The position numbers and the translations under genes were made by a program. From Allorhizocola sp044869915 (lineage in GTDB: Bacteria > Actinomycetota > Actinomycetes > Mycobacteriales > Micromonosporaceae): 19,978 bases of DNA. Under the pieces are notes generated by a model. It was not told where the DNA came from, made no database searches, and worked only from the letters and a program-made list of their open reading frames with translations. Location: NCBI GenBank assembly GCA_044869915.1, contig JBIOYB010000579.1, positions 1 to 19,978 on the forward strand, in the 5' to 3' direction. This document shows positions 6,594 through 14,225 of this stretch, in pieces (positions within the stretch are counted from its first letter, which is position 1; every line of letters starts with the position of its first letter).

Positions 6594-8541
6594 GTGCACC
6601 GCCTTCCTGTAGTGAAGCCGTCCTGGCAGCCAGGCGCGAACCCACGACGACCGCCAGGCCCGCTCCCAGCACGATCGCCCCGGACACGAACGGGAACGCG
6701 TCGGAGTAGTGCGAATATCCGGCGAACTCCATGAGGAACCGGCCGGCGAGGACCCCGGCCAGCAGCTGCACGTAGCTTGCGGGGACCGCCGCGATCAGAG
6801 CACCGAGCAGGATGAGCACCCACGGGCGGATCGATCCGCTTGGCCGCATGAACCACGCCGTGATCACTACCAGGGGTAGGCTCGCATGAGCGAAGTTCGG
6901 CCACACGGGCGGCAGTGTGGCGCCGAGCGCGGCCAGCACGGCGATCACGGTGGCCCCGATCCAGTTCGTCCGGCCCCGCACCCCCGATGCGCACAGCAGC
7001 GCGGCAAAGGCCAGCAGGCCGATCGCCGCTAACGATGCGACCCAGAATCCGTCGGGTAGGCCCTTGGCGGAGTTCCTGTCGGCGGCGGAAATCACGTGCA
7101 GCGCGAGCGCCGGCGCGCAGAACGCGGCGAATACCGCGAACCCGGCCAGCGAGCGCCGCACCGCCGTCTCGTCGGTGCGCAGGTTGCGCGCCAGCAGCCA
7201 CGCCGCAAACACGACGACCACGCCGAGCCCGAAGGCGAGCACCGCAGCCGGCGTGCCGGTGGCGTCGAGCGAGTCGAACAAAGAGTCGATGCCCCACAGC
7301 ACGACGAGGGTGAGCAACGCGGGCAGGAGGATGGAGCCGCGCCCGGCGATGGCCAGGACCAGCCCGGTGACCACGATCAGGATCGCGGCCTGCCGGATCT
7401 CGTGCGCCCACAGGTGGTTCTTGCCCTTGGCGTCGTCGGCTCCGCCTGCCACCACCCCGGTCAGCACGATCAGCGCATAGGTCCACAGCGCAAGCCCTGC
7501 ACCGGCGACGACCCACCCGCGCCACGCGGGGCGCGGGCGGGTGGCCTGTGTCAGTGTCAGCGCGTCGGCCCCCACCGGCGCCGGCAGCGGTGGCGCCACG
7601 CGTGCCGCGAACGCGTAGCCCAGCACAAACACCGACGCGAAAAGGCAGGTGCGCACCGGGCTTAGCGCATAGAACACGACAGCCCCGGCTTCGACGACGC
7701 CCTGGCCGGCCTGTGTGAAGCGGATGCCAGGGTCCTTCAGATCGAACAGTGTCACCGGGAACCACAGCGGCGCGGATCCAGGGCTGACCGCGGTCTCACG
7801 GGCCGCCGACGAGGCCGCGATGATGGCGGCCAGGTCGAGCGTCACGAGCGTGCCCAGCACCGCGATCAGCCGTCCGCGCCTGACGCTGACCGCCACGGGC
7901 GCGATGAGCGTGAGACACGCGGCCCAAAAGGCGTACGCCGCAATGTCATCGCTCACCGGCAACCCCGTGCCCTGCTTGGAATTGGCGAGGCCACCGGCCT
8001 GCTGCAGCGCGCTGACCACCACGGCCGCGCCGACCACGAAGGCCGGGCCGACCACGGCCGATCCTGTCTTGCGCAGCCTTGCCCGATGCGCCCACTGCAC
8101 ATGCCGGCGTACGCCCGCCCGGCGGCCGATCCAGAACATTAGGGCCGCCGCAAAGGCAATGACGGCAACGGATATCGAGTTGCCCGGCCAGTTGAACGTC
8201 GGGGATGGCTTTGTCGGCAGGCCAAGCACGATTTGCGTGATGCTGAGGGTCCCGAACGGAACGACCAACACGGCCATCGCCACACACAGCAGGCCGTAGC
8301 CGAACAGCGCCAGCAGCGGCCGCAGCCCGCGGCCAAACGCGGGCAACACCTCGCGCCAGCCCAGCGGCACGCCGTCCTCGTCGATCGGCGGCGATACAGC
8401 CAGGCTCCACGCGAACCGGAGCCGTCCCCACGGTCCGATATGGTGCATCTCGGCGGCCCATTCCCTGGCCCGTTCATCACGGACGGAGGCGGGCCAGCGC
8501 CCTGCGGCGATCCTCAGCAAAGATTTTATAGGCGTTTTCAT
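6577..8541 (-). CDS. Large polytopic membrane protein of a PadR operon, function unknown
   Basis: 654 aa. Not a recognised transporter: no ATP-binding or MFS signature is visible. A soluble basic prefix (about 1-50, with VRDERAREWAAEM) precedes roughly 14-16 hydrophobic segments spread over the rest of the protein, including LLALFGYGLLCVAMAVLVV (about 75-95) and a final FPFVSGAIVLGAGLAVVVG. ATG 8541 is chosen because it overlaps the stop of a 23-aa upstream ORF (ATGA). The alternative upstream TTG at 8604 has no ribosome-binding site. It overlaps the PadR gene downstream by 17 bp. The prefix resembles that of other PadR-linked membrane proteins, suggesting a co-regulated envelope function. 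Confidence 0.75.
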   Translation of the reverse strand: MKTPIKSLLRIAAGRWPASVRDERAREWAAEMHHIGPWGRLRFAWSLAVSPPIDEDGVPLGWREVLPAFGRGLRPLLALFGYGLLCVAMAVLVVPFGTLSITQIVLGLPTKPSPTFNWPGNSISVAVIAFAAALMFWIGRRAGVRRHVQWAHRARLRKTGSAVVGPAFVVGAAVVVSALQQAGGLANSKQGTGLPVSDDIAAYAFWAACLTLIAPVAVSVRRGRLIAVLGTLVTLDLAAIIAASSAARETAVSPGSAPLWFPVTLFDLKDPGIRFTQAGQGVVEAGAVVFYALSPVRTCLFASVFVLGYAFAARVAPPLPAPVGADALTLTQATRPRPAWRGWVVAGAGLALWTYALIVLTGVVAGGADDAKGKNHLWAHEIRQAAILIVVTGLVLAIAGRGSILLPALLTLVVLWGIDSLFDSLDATGTPAAVLAFGLGVVVVFAAWLLARNLRTDETAVRRSLAGFAVFAAFCAPALALHVISAADRNSAKGLPDGFWVASLAAIGLLAFAALLCASGVRGRTNWIGATVIAVLAALGATLPPVWPNFAHASLPLVVITAWFMRPSGSIRPWVLILLGALIAAVPASYVQLLAGVLAGRFLMEFAGYSHYSDAFPFVSGAIVLGAGLAVVVGSRLAARTASLQEGGAHGSGR

Positions 8542-8609
8542 GCGATACGAGGCTTCAGCGCGGCCGGCACTTCTGCCACAGCGGTCGTGTTGCGCACCTC
8601 CCAAACCAT
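8538..8609 (-). CDS. 23-codon leaderless upstream ORF coupled to the membrane gene
   Basis: The ORF opens at ATG 8609 (MVWEVRNTTAV...) and ends with a TGA that overlaps the ATG of the 654-aa gene (ATGA). TAGGGT lies 7 nt before the ATG, fitting the leaderless arrangement used elsewhere here. The downstream ATG has no Shine-Dalgarno sequence, so coupled reinitiation from this ORF would explain its translation. The peptide has no runs of a rare amino acid, so classical attenuation is not indicated. Confidence 0.5.
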   Translation of the reverse strand: MVWEVRNTTAVAEVPAALKPRIA

Positions 8610-8616
8610 GCTCGGG

Positions 8617-8630
8617 ACCCTATATAGGGT
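8617..8630. promoter_or_regulatory. 14-bp perfect palindrome, candidate PadR operator
   Basis: ACCCTATATAGGGT is perfectly self-complementary. It overlaps the -10 element of the operon that encodes PadR, the position expected for an autorepression site. That PadR binds here is inference. Confidence 0.55.
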
Positions 8631-8645
8631 GGGATGCCGGGTCCA
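8617..8645 (-). promoter_or_regulatory. Promoter of the PadR operon
   Basis: On the minus strand TGGACC (8640-8645, 4/6 to TTGACA) is 17 bp from TAGGGT (8617-8622), which is 7 nt before ATG 8609. The 14-bp palindrome covers the -10 and the adjoining spacer. Confidence 0.55.
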
Positions 8646-8838
8646 GATTCACTCATCACCCGTCGCGAAGGTGACATGCATTCCCGCACATATCACGCTA
8701 TCGGCGCACAGCCGTGATCGGCGGCGCCGACAGTCAACGCCGCATCCGCCGCACGCTCCGCTCACCGCACAAGCCACAATTTCCACCGGCCGGTTGAGGT
8801 GCAGCGTTTGACCCTATCGGTGGGACATTCTAATGAAT
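8646..8838. other. Divergent intergenic region with inverted repeats
   Basis: No gene of normal length is supported. It holds an odd palindrome TCGGCG-g-CGCCGA (8718-8730) and a looser pair ATCACG/CGTGAT flanking about 15 nt just upstream of it. GC content drops toward the sulfotransferase start. TTGACC at 8808-8813 is 15 bp before TCTAAT (8829-8834), a possible second promoter for the sulfotransferase. Confidence 0.4.
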
Positions 8839-8844
8839 TAAAAT
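8839..8844 (+). promoter_or_regulatory. -10 element of the sulfotransferase gene, leaderless type
   Basis: TAAAAT matches TATAAT at five of six positions and lies exactly 6 nt before ATG 8851. No ribosome-binding site exists in the short AT-rich stretch between them. Confidence 0.6.
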
Positions 8845-8850
8845 GTTCGC

Positions 8851-9717
8851 ATGTTGCGGGCTTTCTTCGGACGACACAAGTCCGCGTCGACCTGGGCGAG
8901 GAATATCATCCACGATGCCGCGGCGGCGCTCGACATGAAGGTGCTGACGATCCATGTGTCGGCCCAGTATGAGTCGTATGGCACCCTCGGCGACATGGTC
9001 CGGGTCGAGCGGCCGGACATCCTCATCATGACGCGCCCGTTTCAGCACGAGGTCGACACCATCCAGGATGAGCTGCGCGCCGTGCACCTGATCCGCGACC
9101 CGCGCGACATCATCGTCTCGGGCTACTTCAGCCATCGCAACAGCCATCCCGAGGTGTTCGGCGGCATCGCGTGGCCCGAGCTCATCGAGCATCGCAAGAC
9201 CCTCAAGGCCGTGGACAAAGACGCCGGCCTCGCGGCGGAGATCGAGTTCAGCAACCTGTTCCTCGAGCCGATGTCGACGTGGAATTATCACCAGCCCGGT
9301 GTGCTCGAGGTCAAAATGGAGGATCTCATCGCCGACCAGGCGAAGATGTGGACAGTGCTGTTCTCCCATTTTGAAATGCTTTATCCGGAGGGGACCGGCG
9401 GGGAGCGCATCAATCTGGCCAAGGCCAAGTGGAATCTGGCCTCCCGCCGGGGCAAGCCGCGCCCGCTCGCGTTCGCCCGCCGGGTGCTGCCGCGCGCCCC
9501 GCTCACGCGCCTCCCCCACGCCTACGTCGACAGCGTGCTCGACCGCTTCTCGTTCCAAAACCTGTCCGGCACGGGACGCAAGCCCGGCCAGGTGGACGAG
9601 CACAACCATTACCGCAAGGGAGTCGCCCGCGACTGGGAAAACCATTTGACGGCAATGCATTTGGAGCTCATCAACGCCCGCTACGGAGACCTGGTGCGGC
9701 GCCTGGGCTACAACTGA
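8851..9717 (+). CDS. PAPS-dependent sulfotransferase, Sulfotransfer_1 type
   Basis: 288 aa, typical length for cytosolic sulfotransferases. It would move a sulfuryl group from PAPS to a hydroxyl or amine acceptor. The 5'-phosphosulfate loop is at about residues 6-15 (GRHKSASTW, with the Lys-Ser-x-Ser-Thr-Trp pattern). The 3'-phosphate site is HLIRDPRDIIVSGYFSH (79-95, Arg82 and Ser90). The C-terminal PAPS/dimerisation motif is HYRKGVARDWENHLT (253-267), matching the family RKGxxxDWxNxFT pattern. Start chosen from the TAAAAT-N6-ATG promoter and the closeness of the first motif to the N-terminus. No sulfate-activation genes or acceptor-biosynthesis genes are adjacent, so the acceptor cannot be predicted. 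Confidence 0.9.
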   Translation: MLRAFFGRHKSASTWARNIIHDAAAALDMKVLTIHVSAQYESYGTLGDMVRVERPDILIMTRPFQHEVDTIQDELRAVHLIRDPRDIIVSGYFSHRNSHPEVFGGIAWPELIEHRKTLKAVDKDAGLAAEIEFSNLFLEPMSTWNYHQPGVLEVKMEDLIADQAKMWTVLFSHFEMLYPEGTGGERINLAKAKWNLASRRGKPRPLAFARRVLPRAPLTRLPHAYVDSVLDRFSFQNLSGTGRKPGQVDEHNHYRKGVARDWENHLTAMHLELINARYGDLVRRLGYN

Positions 9718-9719
9718 TT

Positions 9720-9756
9720 GGGCGACAACCGATATAGGGCGGCACATCGGTCGCCC
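9720..9756. terminator. Stem-loop between convergent genes
   Basis: GGGCGA plus CCGAT (9720-9733, with a 3-nt bulge) pairs with ATCGGTCGCCC (9746-9756), 2 nt beyond the sulfotransferase stop. ATCGGTCGC is repeated at 9760-9768. No U-tract. The rest of 9757-9866 shows nothing recognisable. Confidence 0.4.
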
Positions 9757-9866
9757 CGTATCGGTCGCGGGGATAAACCGCATCGAAGCGCGCGCCATGC
9801 CGGCGCACGGCATCAATTCGAGACTGACGCATGTTTGGCTTGGTGGAGCAGGGCGCCCGGATCCGC

Positions 9867-11084
9867 TCAGGCGACCGTCAACGCGGCCTCGGCGGCGTCC
9901 AATGCGGACCTGCACTCGTCGGCCGTCTCCGCCACGGCCGTCGCAAACGCGATGCGCCCGTTGACCGTGCCCAGCGGCGGCGGCGATTTGACCGTGCCCG
10001 GCTCGGCGAGCACGGCCAGCATATCGAGCGCCGCGGGCCGTGGTGCGCCGCCGAACTCAAACCCGATCGAGTCGATCCGGGTGTCCACTTCGGACACGTA
10101 GAAGAAGCGCACGGCCGCGACGAGTTTCTCCGAACGCGTGATCTGCGGGACACGGTCGCACGCCACCGCCGCCGCTGCCAGGCCGGTGTCCACGCCGGTG
10201 GCCCGCAAGCCCAGATAGGGGATCATGTCTCCGCCCAGCCGCCCATTGACCTCGATGACCTTCGGCCCGTCGGTGGTCATCATGATTTCGGTGTGCGTGA
10301 CGCCGTCGGTGAAGCCGAGCGCGCGGTGCGTGTCGTGCAGCAGCCGGATCAGCACCGGATCGTCCAGCAGCGGATCGTCGGCGTGCACGTAGTGCCCGAC
10401 CTCGATGCAGTAGGGCGGGAAGCCGATTTCCTTGCGCGCCAAGCATAGCGGCAGGATCTCGCCGTCCCGCACGGCCGTGTCGACGCTGATCTCGTAGCCC
10501 TCGGCGAACTCCTCCAGCAGGATGGTCGGCCGCCAGCCCACGATCCCGCCGTGCTTGAGCCCGCTCACGTAGTCGAACGCGCCCGCCAACTGCTCGGCGG
10601 TGTCCACTTTGACCACTCCCCTGCTCAAGGCGAGATCGGTGGGTTTGATTATCACCGGGTATCCGAACCGCCCGGCCGTCACGAGGGCGTCCGGCAGGGT
10701 GTCGACCCGCTGCGACCGCGGCTGGGCGACTCCCGCGGCGGCGAGCGCCTGCCGGGTCAGGTGCTTGTCGCGGCAGCGTGCCACGGCCCCGGGCTCCCCA
10801 GGCAGTCCGAGCGCCGCCGCCAGCTCGGTCGCGTGCACGATGCGCGCCTCGTCCCAGCACAACACGCCCGCGATGTGCTCGCCGGCCTGCAGGTCCTTGG
10901 CCGCCGCGATCATCGCCTGCACGTCGGCCGTGTCCACGCGCGTGTGCCCGTCGACGTATTCGAGCTCCCAGCCGGGTGCGGCCACGACGAACAGGTGTAC
11001 CCGGTAATGCTGCGTGATCGATTTGAGCAGGTATTCCCGGAATTCTTTCTTCCCGGTCCGGATCACGAGCAGAAGCGGCTTCAT
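9867..11084 (-). CDS. ATP-grasp domain carboxylate-amine ligase
   Basis: 405 aa. ATP-grasp enzymes join a carboxylate to an amine through an acylphosphate. Visible elements: an N-terminal Rossmann-like domain (LLLVIRTG to about residue 90), the ATP-binding lysine strand GYPVIIKPTD (about 140-150) with the flexible loop LALSRGVVKV, the hinge LLEEFAEGYEISVD (about 190-205), and the metal-binding end EIMMTTDGPKVIEVNGRLGGD (about 268-290, with Glu and Asn ligands). The C-terminal 90 residues form the usual extra lid. It resembles L-amino-acid ligase or BtrJ-like proteins used in natural-product and amino-acid tailoring. ATG 11084 is chosen over GTG 11108 because the GTG falls inside the promoter spacer. 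Convergent with the sulfotransferase; no cluster partners seen. Confidence 0.88.
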   Translation of the reverse strand: MKPLLLVIRTGKKEFREYLLKSITQHYRVHLFVVAAPGWELEYVDGHTRVDTADVQAMIAAAKDLQAGEHIAGVLCWDEARIVHATELAAALGLPGEPGAVARCRDKHLTRQALAAAGVAQPRSQRVDTLPDALVTAGRFGYPVIIKPTDLALSRGVVKVDTAEQLAGAFDYVSGLKHGGIVGWRPTILLEEFAEGYEISVDTAVRDGEILPLCLARKEIGFPPYCIEVGHYVHADDPLLDDPVLIRLLHDTHRALGFTDGVTHTEIMMTTDGPKVIEVNGRLGGDMIPYLGLRATGVDTGLAAAAVACDRVPQITRSEKLVAAVRFFYVSEVDTRIDSIGFEFGGAPRPAALDMLAVLAEPGTVKSPPPLGTVNGRIAFATAVAETADECRSALDAAEAALTVA

Positions 11085-11090
11085 GAACGC

Positions 11091-11119
11091 AGTTAAGGAG
11101 ACCGTCACTAATGTGTCAA
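11091..11119 (-). promoter_or_regulatory. Promoter of the ATP-grasp gene
   Basis: On the minus strand a perfect TTGACA (11114-11119) is 17 bp from TTAACT (11091-11096), which ends 6 nt before ATG 11084. TTAAG/CTTAA (11144-11155) forms a small inverted repeat about 25 bp upstream of the -35 in an AT-rich patch. Confidence 0.65.
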
Positions 11120-11302
11120 TCAGGAAACCGACCCCGCTCGCCCTTAAGAGCTTAAAACCTTTTATTTACCACGGTCCGCGATACTCATCCGCCGCCGCTC
11201 CCGCGGAGGACCAGTCGCGCCCCGGGGGGCGCTCCCTGCCAGGTCCGAGGGTGGCCGGCAAGGCCCACAACCGCATATTCGGGCCCCGCCCACCACGCCC
11301 CG

Positions 11303-11320
11303 AAGATCCGCGCGGATCTT
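11303..11320. repeat. 18-bp perfect palindrome downstream of the protease
   Basis: AAGATCCGCGCGGATCTT is fully self-complementary. It lies just beyond the protease terminator hairpin and some 180 bp upstream of the ATP-grasp promoter. It could be a second terminator stem or a protein-binding site. Confidence 0.6.
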
Positions 11321-11328
11321 GCGAAGAG

Positions 11329-11359
11329 CGGGGCCGCCCGCAAAAAGCGGACGGCCCCG
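11329..11359 (-). terminator. Terminator hairpin of the protease gene
   Basis: A 13-bp stem with one mismatch (11329-11341 with 11347-11359) and a 5-nt loop of T residues on the minus strand, starting 16 nt after the protease stop codon. Confidence 0.8.
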
Positions 11360-11375
11360 GTGTTGAAGCGGTGGG

Positions 11376-13586
11376 CTAAAGCGTCAGCGTCCAGCTGTCG
11401 ATGTAGCCGACGTCGGCCGATGCCGCGTCCTGCACCCGCAGGGTCCAGGTGCCGTTCTTGGCCTCGCTCGACAGGTTCACGGTGTACGTCTGGTTGATGT
11501 TGTCAGCGCTGCCGCCCGTCCGGTTGTGCAGCACGTAGGTGCTGCCGTCCGGAGCGACGAGCGTGACGATGAGGTCACCGATGTACGTGTGAACAATTTG
11601 GACGGCCACGGTGGACACGGTCGAGCCGTTGCCGGAGCAGCCGGCGATCGCGATCGTGCTGTTGACCGTGGTGTTGTCCGGGATGGTGACGTTGTTGGGG
11701 TTGGTGCCCGTGCAGCCCGGGACTCCGCCGCCGCCGAGAGCCACGCCCCACGAGTCGATGTAGCCGACGTCAGCCGACGCGGCGTCCTGCACCCGCAGCC
11801 GCCAAATGCCATTGGCCGGCTCGGAGGACAGGTTCACCGTGTAGGTCTGGTTGATGTTGTCGGCCGAGCCGCCGGTCCGGTTGTGCAGGGTGTAGGTGCT
11901 GCCGTCCGGAGCGACGAGCGTGACGATCAGGTCGCCGATGTAGGTGTGCACGATGCTCACCGGGATCGTCGAGGTCGCCGACGCGTTGCCCGCGCAACCC
12001 GCCACCGTGATGGTGCTCTCCACAGTGGACAGATCCGCGATCTGGACGTCGGTGCCGTTGGTCTGCGTGCAGCCGGGCACCGGCGCCGGGTCAACGGTCC
12101 AGCCGTAGCTGGCGGTGCCGGACAGGGCCGGGCTGGAGCTGTCGGTCACCGTGACGGTCACGGAGTAGGAGCCCGCCGTGGTGGGCGTGCCGCTGATCGT
12201 GCCGTTGGTCCCGTTGATGGACAGGCCCGGGGGCAGGCCGGTCGCCGACCACGAGTACGGCGTGGTGCCGCCCGTGGCCGTGTGGGTCACCGGCGTGATG
12301 GCCGTGCCGGCGGTGCTCGTCTGCGCGCCCGGGTTGGAGACCGTCACACAGCCACACGGTCCGTTCTCGACGAACAGCAGGCGGTTGGGCGAGCCCGTGC
12401 CCGGGCTGGTCACCTTGTTCATGCTGGAGGCGGCGACCATGTTGTCGCGGACCTGCAGCGGCGTGAACGACGGGTTCTGCGACTGGATCAGCGCGGCCAC
12501 ACCGGCCACGTGCGGGGTGGCCATCGACGTGCCGCTGATGGTGTTGGTGGCGGTGTCGTTGGTGTTCCACGCCGCGGTGATGCTGCTGCCCGGCGCGAAG
12601 ATGTCCAGGCAGGTCCCGATGTTGGAGAACGACGAACGCGCATCGGTGTTGGTGGTCGAGCCGACCGTGATGGCGTTGGGGGTGCCCGCGGGCGAGACGC
12701 CACAGGCGTCAGCGCCGGTGTCGTTGCCGGCCGCGATCGCGTAGGTCACGCCGTCGGCGATGGATGCGGTGACGGCGTTCTCGGTCGGCAGGTCCTCCGG
12801 ACCGCCGAGCGACATGTTGGCCACGGCCAGCTCGCCCGGGTCGTGGTCGGCGGTCACCCAGTCGATACCCTGGATGACGCCGGCATAGGAGCCGGAGCCC
12901 GCGCAGTTGAGCACCTTGACCGCGGTCAGGGACGCGCCCTTGGCCACACCGTAGGTCGTGCCCGCGGTGGTGCTGGCGACGTGCGTGCCGTGCCCGTTGC
13001 AGTCGGTGTTGTTGCCGTCTCCGGTGGTGTTGGTGCCCCATACCGCGCGCCCGCCGAAGTCGGAGTGCGTGGTGCGGATGCCCGTGTCGATGATGTAGGC
13101 GCGCACGTTGGACGCGGTCACCGGATACGTGTACGAGTTGTTGAGCGGCAGGTCACGCTGGTCGATGCGGTCCAGACCCCACGACGGCGTCGGGCTCTGC
13201 GTGCCCTGGATGGTCACGGTCCGGTTTTGCGCCACGTAGGCGACTTGCGGGCTGGCCGCGAGCTTGCGCGCGGCGGCCGCCGACATGTGCGCCTCGAAGC
13301 CGCGCAGGGCGTGGCTGTAGGTGCGGGCCACTGTGCCACCGAACTGGGCGGCCAGGGTCTGCGCCGAACCGGCCACATTGGACGACGTCACCGTGGTGTT
13401 GTTGAACACCACGATGTACGAGTCCGCGATGGCGTTGGTTTCGCCCGCGTAGAGGACCGTCCCCTCCTCGGGCGCCGCCGTCGCGGCTGTCCCGATCGCC
13501 GCCATGCCTGCGACCAGCGCGGCGGCGAACCCAAGCCTTGCCCAGTGCCTTCCTGGCTGCTGGAGCAATCGCTGTGGGAATGCCAT
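11376..13586 (-). CDS. Secreted subtilisin-like serine protease (S8) with He_PIG-type and two P domains
   Basis: 736 aa. Residues 1-38 are a Sec signal peptide (basic start, hydrophobic FAAALVAGMAAIG, ATAA cleavage). Residues about 53-127 are an inhibitor I9 propeptide (DSYIVVFNN). The S8 proteinase-K-like catalytic domain covers about 130-405: Asp167 in YIIDTG, His199 in NGHGTHVA, oxyanion Asn288 in AAGND, and Ser354 in GTSMATPHVA. Residues about 415-498 form a putative Ig-like domain (SATGLPPGLSINGTNGTISG). Two tandem proprotein-convertase-type P domains (about 506-617 and 624-736) close the protein. It probably degrades extracellular protein after autocatalytic propeptide removal. Unlike most first genes here it has a strong Shine-Dalgarno sequence. 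The ATG at 13586 is decided by that site; the frame is open to 13661 without other support. Monocistronic, with its own terminator. Confidence 0.95.
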   Translation of the reverse strand: MAFPQRLLQQPGRHWARLGFAAALVAGMAAIGTAATAAPEEGTVLYAGETNAIADSYIVVFNNTTVTSSNVAGSAQTLAAQFGGTVARTYSHALRGFEAHMSAAAARKLAASPQVAYVAQNRTVTIQGTQSPTPSWGLDRIDQRDLPLNNSYTYPVTASNVRAYIIDTGIRTTHSDFGGRAVWGTNTTGDGNNTDCNGHGTHVASTTAGTTYGVAKGASLTAVKVLNCAGSGSYAGVIQGIDWVTADHDPGELAVANMSLGGPEDLPTENAVTASIADGVTYAIAAGNDTGADACGVSPAGTPNAITVGSTTNTDARSSFSNIGTCLDIFAPGSSITAAWNTNDTATNTISGTSMATPHVAGVAALIQSQNPSFTPLQVRDNMVAASSMNKVTSPGTGSPNRLLFVENGPCGCVTVSNPGAQTSTAGTAITPVTHTATGGTTPYSWSATGLPPGLSINGTNGTISGTPTTAGSYSVTVTVTDSSSPALSGTASYGWTVDPAPVPGCTQTNGTDVQIADLSTVESTITVAGCAGNASATSTIPVSIVHTYIGDLIVTLVAPDGSTYTLHNRTGGSADNINQTYTVNLSSEPANGIWRLRVQDAASADVGYIDSWGVALGGGGVPGCTGTNPNNVTIPDNTTVNSTIAIAGCSGNGSTVSTVAVQIVHTYIGDLIVTLVAPDGSTYVLHNRTGGSADNINQTYTVNLSSEAKNGTWTLRVQDAASADVGYIDSWTLTL
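11379..12071 (-). repeat. Tandem duplication of the P-domain coding unit
   Basis: Units at 11736-12071 and 11379-11717 encode P domains that share long identical runs, such as VHTYIGDLIVTLVAPDGSTY, LHNRTGGSADNINQTY and DAASADVGYIDSW. They differ mostly in the first ~35 residues of each unit. The linker between them is Gly-rich. Confidence 0.9.
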
Positions 13587-13592
13587 TACTTT

Positions 13593-13600
13593 CCTCCCCT
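13593..13600 (-). promoter_or_regulatory. Strong ribosome-binding site of the protease
   Basis: AGGGGAGG on the minus strand, 6 nt before ATG 13586. It fixes the start codon and contrasts with the leaderless starts of neighbouring genes. Confidence 0.9.
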
Positions 13601-13748
13601 CGGATCCGAGCCACCCGTCCGGAGTGGTTGTGCCAACTTCTGGGCAGGCAGCTCTGGCCAATTGAGGGAGATAGTAGGTACGACGACCTTCAATTCATAG
13701 ATGTTCACTTCACCACGTGGTTGCAGTACGATGGTTCGGTTTAGTTTT
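13601..13748 (-). promoter_or_regulatory. Upstream region of the protease gene
   Basis: Holds a possible -10 TACTAT (13671-13676), which would give a leader of about 80 nt, but no clear -35. A 10-bp palindrome ACCACGTGGT (13712-13721) lies upstream and may be an operator. The region is relatively AT-rich. No clear terminator for the globin gene was found. Confidence 0.35.
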
Positions 13749-14225
13749 TCAGCTGGTCATCGGGGTTGACGATGTGACCGGGCCGTTCCACGACCACTGT
13801 GGGATGGACAGGCCGTCGGGGATGTGCACGCCGCGCGGTGAGTAGGAATTCACCTCACTCATGGCCCACTCCATATAGGAGCGGAGCGCCGCGCGAAACT
13901 CCGGATCCTCGGGCAGGCCCGCGTCGTCCGCAGCAGCCACGAAGCACGCGACGAACCGCTTGGCGAACTCATCACCGATGCCGTTGCCCGCGTGCACGGC
14001 GAGCATAGCCGAGTGATCGCCGCAGGTCTGGGAAAACACGGGTGGCCCGCCGAATACCTCGCCCAAATAGTTCGCGAGCCGCTGCACGTGCTGCGGGTGC
14101 ACGTCCGGCCGGGCGAACGGATGGTTCAACAGGGGGTCCGCGAGGCAGCGCTCGTGGTGTGCGGTCGCGAGCGCGAGAAACGCCTTTTCGCCGCCCGCGA
14201 ACTCGTAAATGGATGGACGCGACAT
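13749..14225 (-). CDS. Group II truncated hemoglobin
   Basis: 158 aa. Heme protein of the 2-over-2 globin fold, usually linked to oxygen or NO handling. The N-terminal SIYEFAGGEKAF (about 5-16) carries the Gly-Gly motif of the A/B region. LANYLGEVFGGPPVFSQ (about 50-66) is the E-helix to E-F loop with the second Gly pair. HSAMLAVHAGNG (71-82) places the proximal heme-ligand His at residue 78. The C-terminal tail after about residue 125 (WNGPVTSS) is a short unconserved extension. Start at ATG 14225. It is divergent from the pterin dehydratase gene, 28 bp away. Its best -10 (TATGGC, 14238-14243) overlaps the opposing -10. Confidence 0.9.
   Translation of the reverse strand: MSRPSIYEFAGGEKAFLALATAHHERCLADPLLNHPFARPDVHPQHVQRLANYLGEVFGGPPVFSQTCGDHSAMLAVHAGNGIGDEFAKRFVACFVAAADDAGLPEDPEFRAALRSYMEWAMSEVNSYSPRGVHIPDGLSIPQWSWNGPVTSSTPMTS

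Noticed and set aside
8675..8716. 13-codon ORF (MHSRTYHAIGAQP) with GAAGG upstream in the 8646-8838 spacer
   Set aside because: A start codon with a fair ribosome-binding site exists, but there is no promoter evidence, no coupling to a downstream gene and no attenuator-like residue run; too short to support.
11085..11108. GTG 11108 as the ATP-grasp start
   Set aside because: It lies within the 17-bp spacer of the TTGACA/TTAACT promoter, so it would not be in the transcript.
11526..13700. Very long plus-strand reading frame opposite the protease gene
   Set aside because: It is antisense to an unambiguous protease with complete catalytic motifs; the product is Arg/Gly/Val/His-rich with no domain, as expected from GC-rich third positions.
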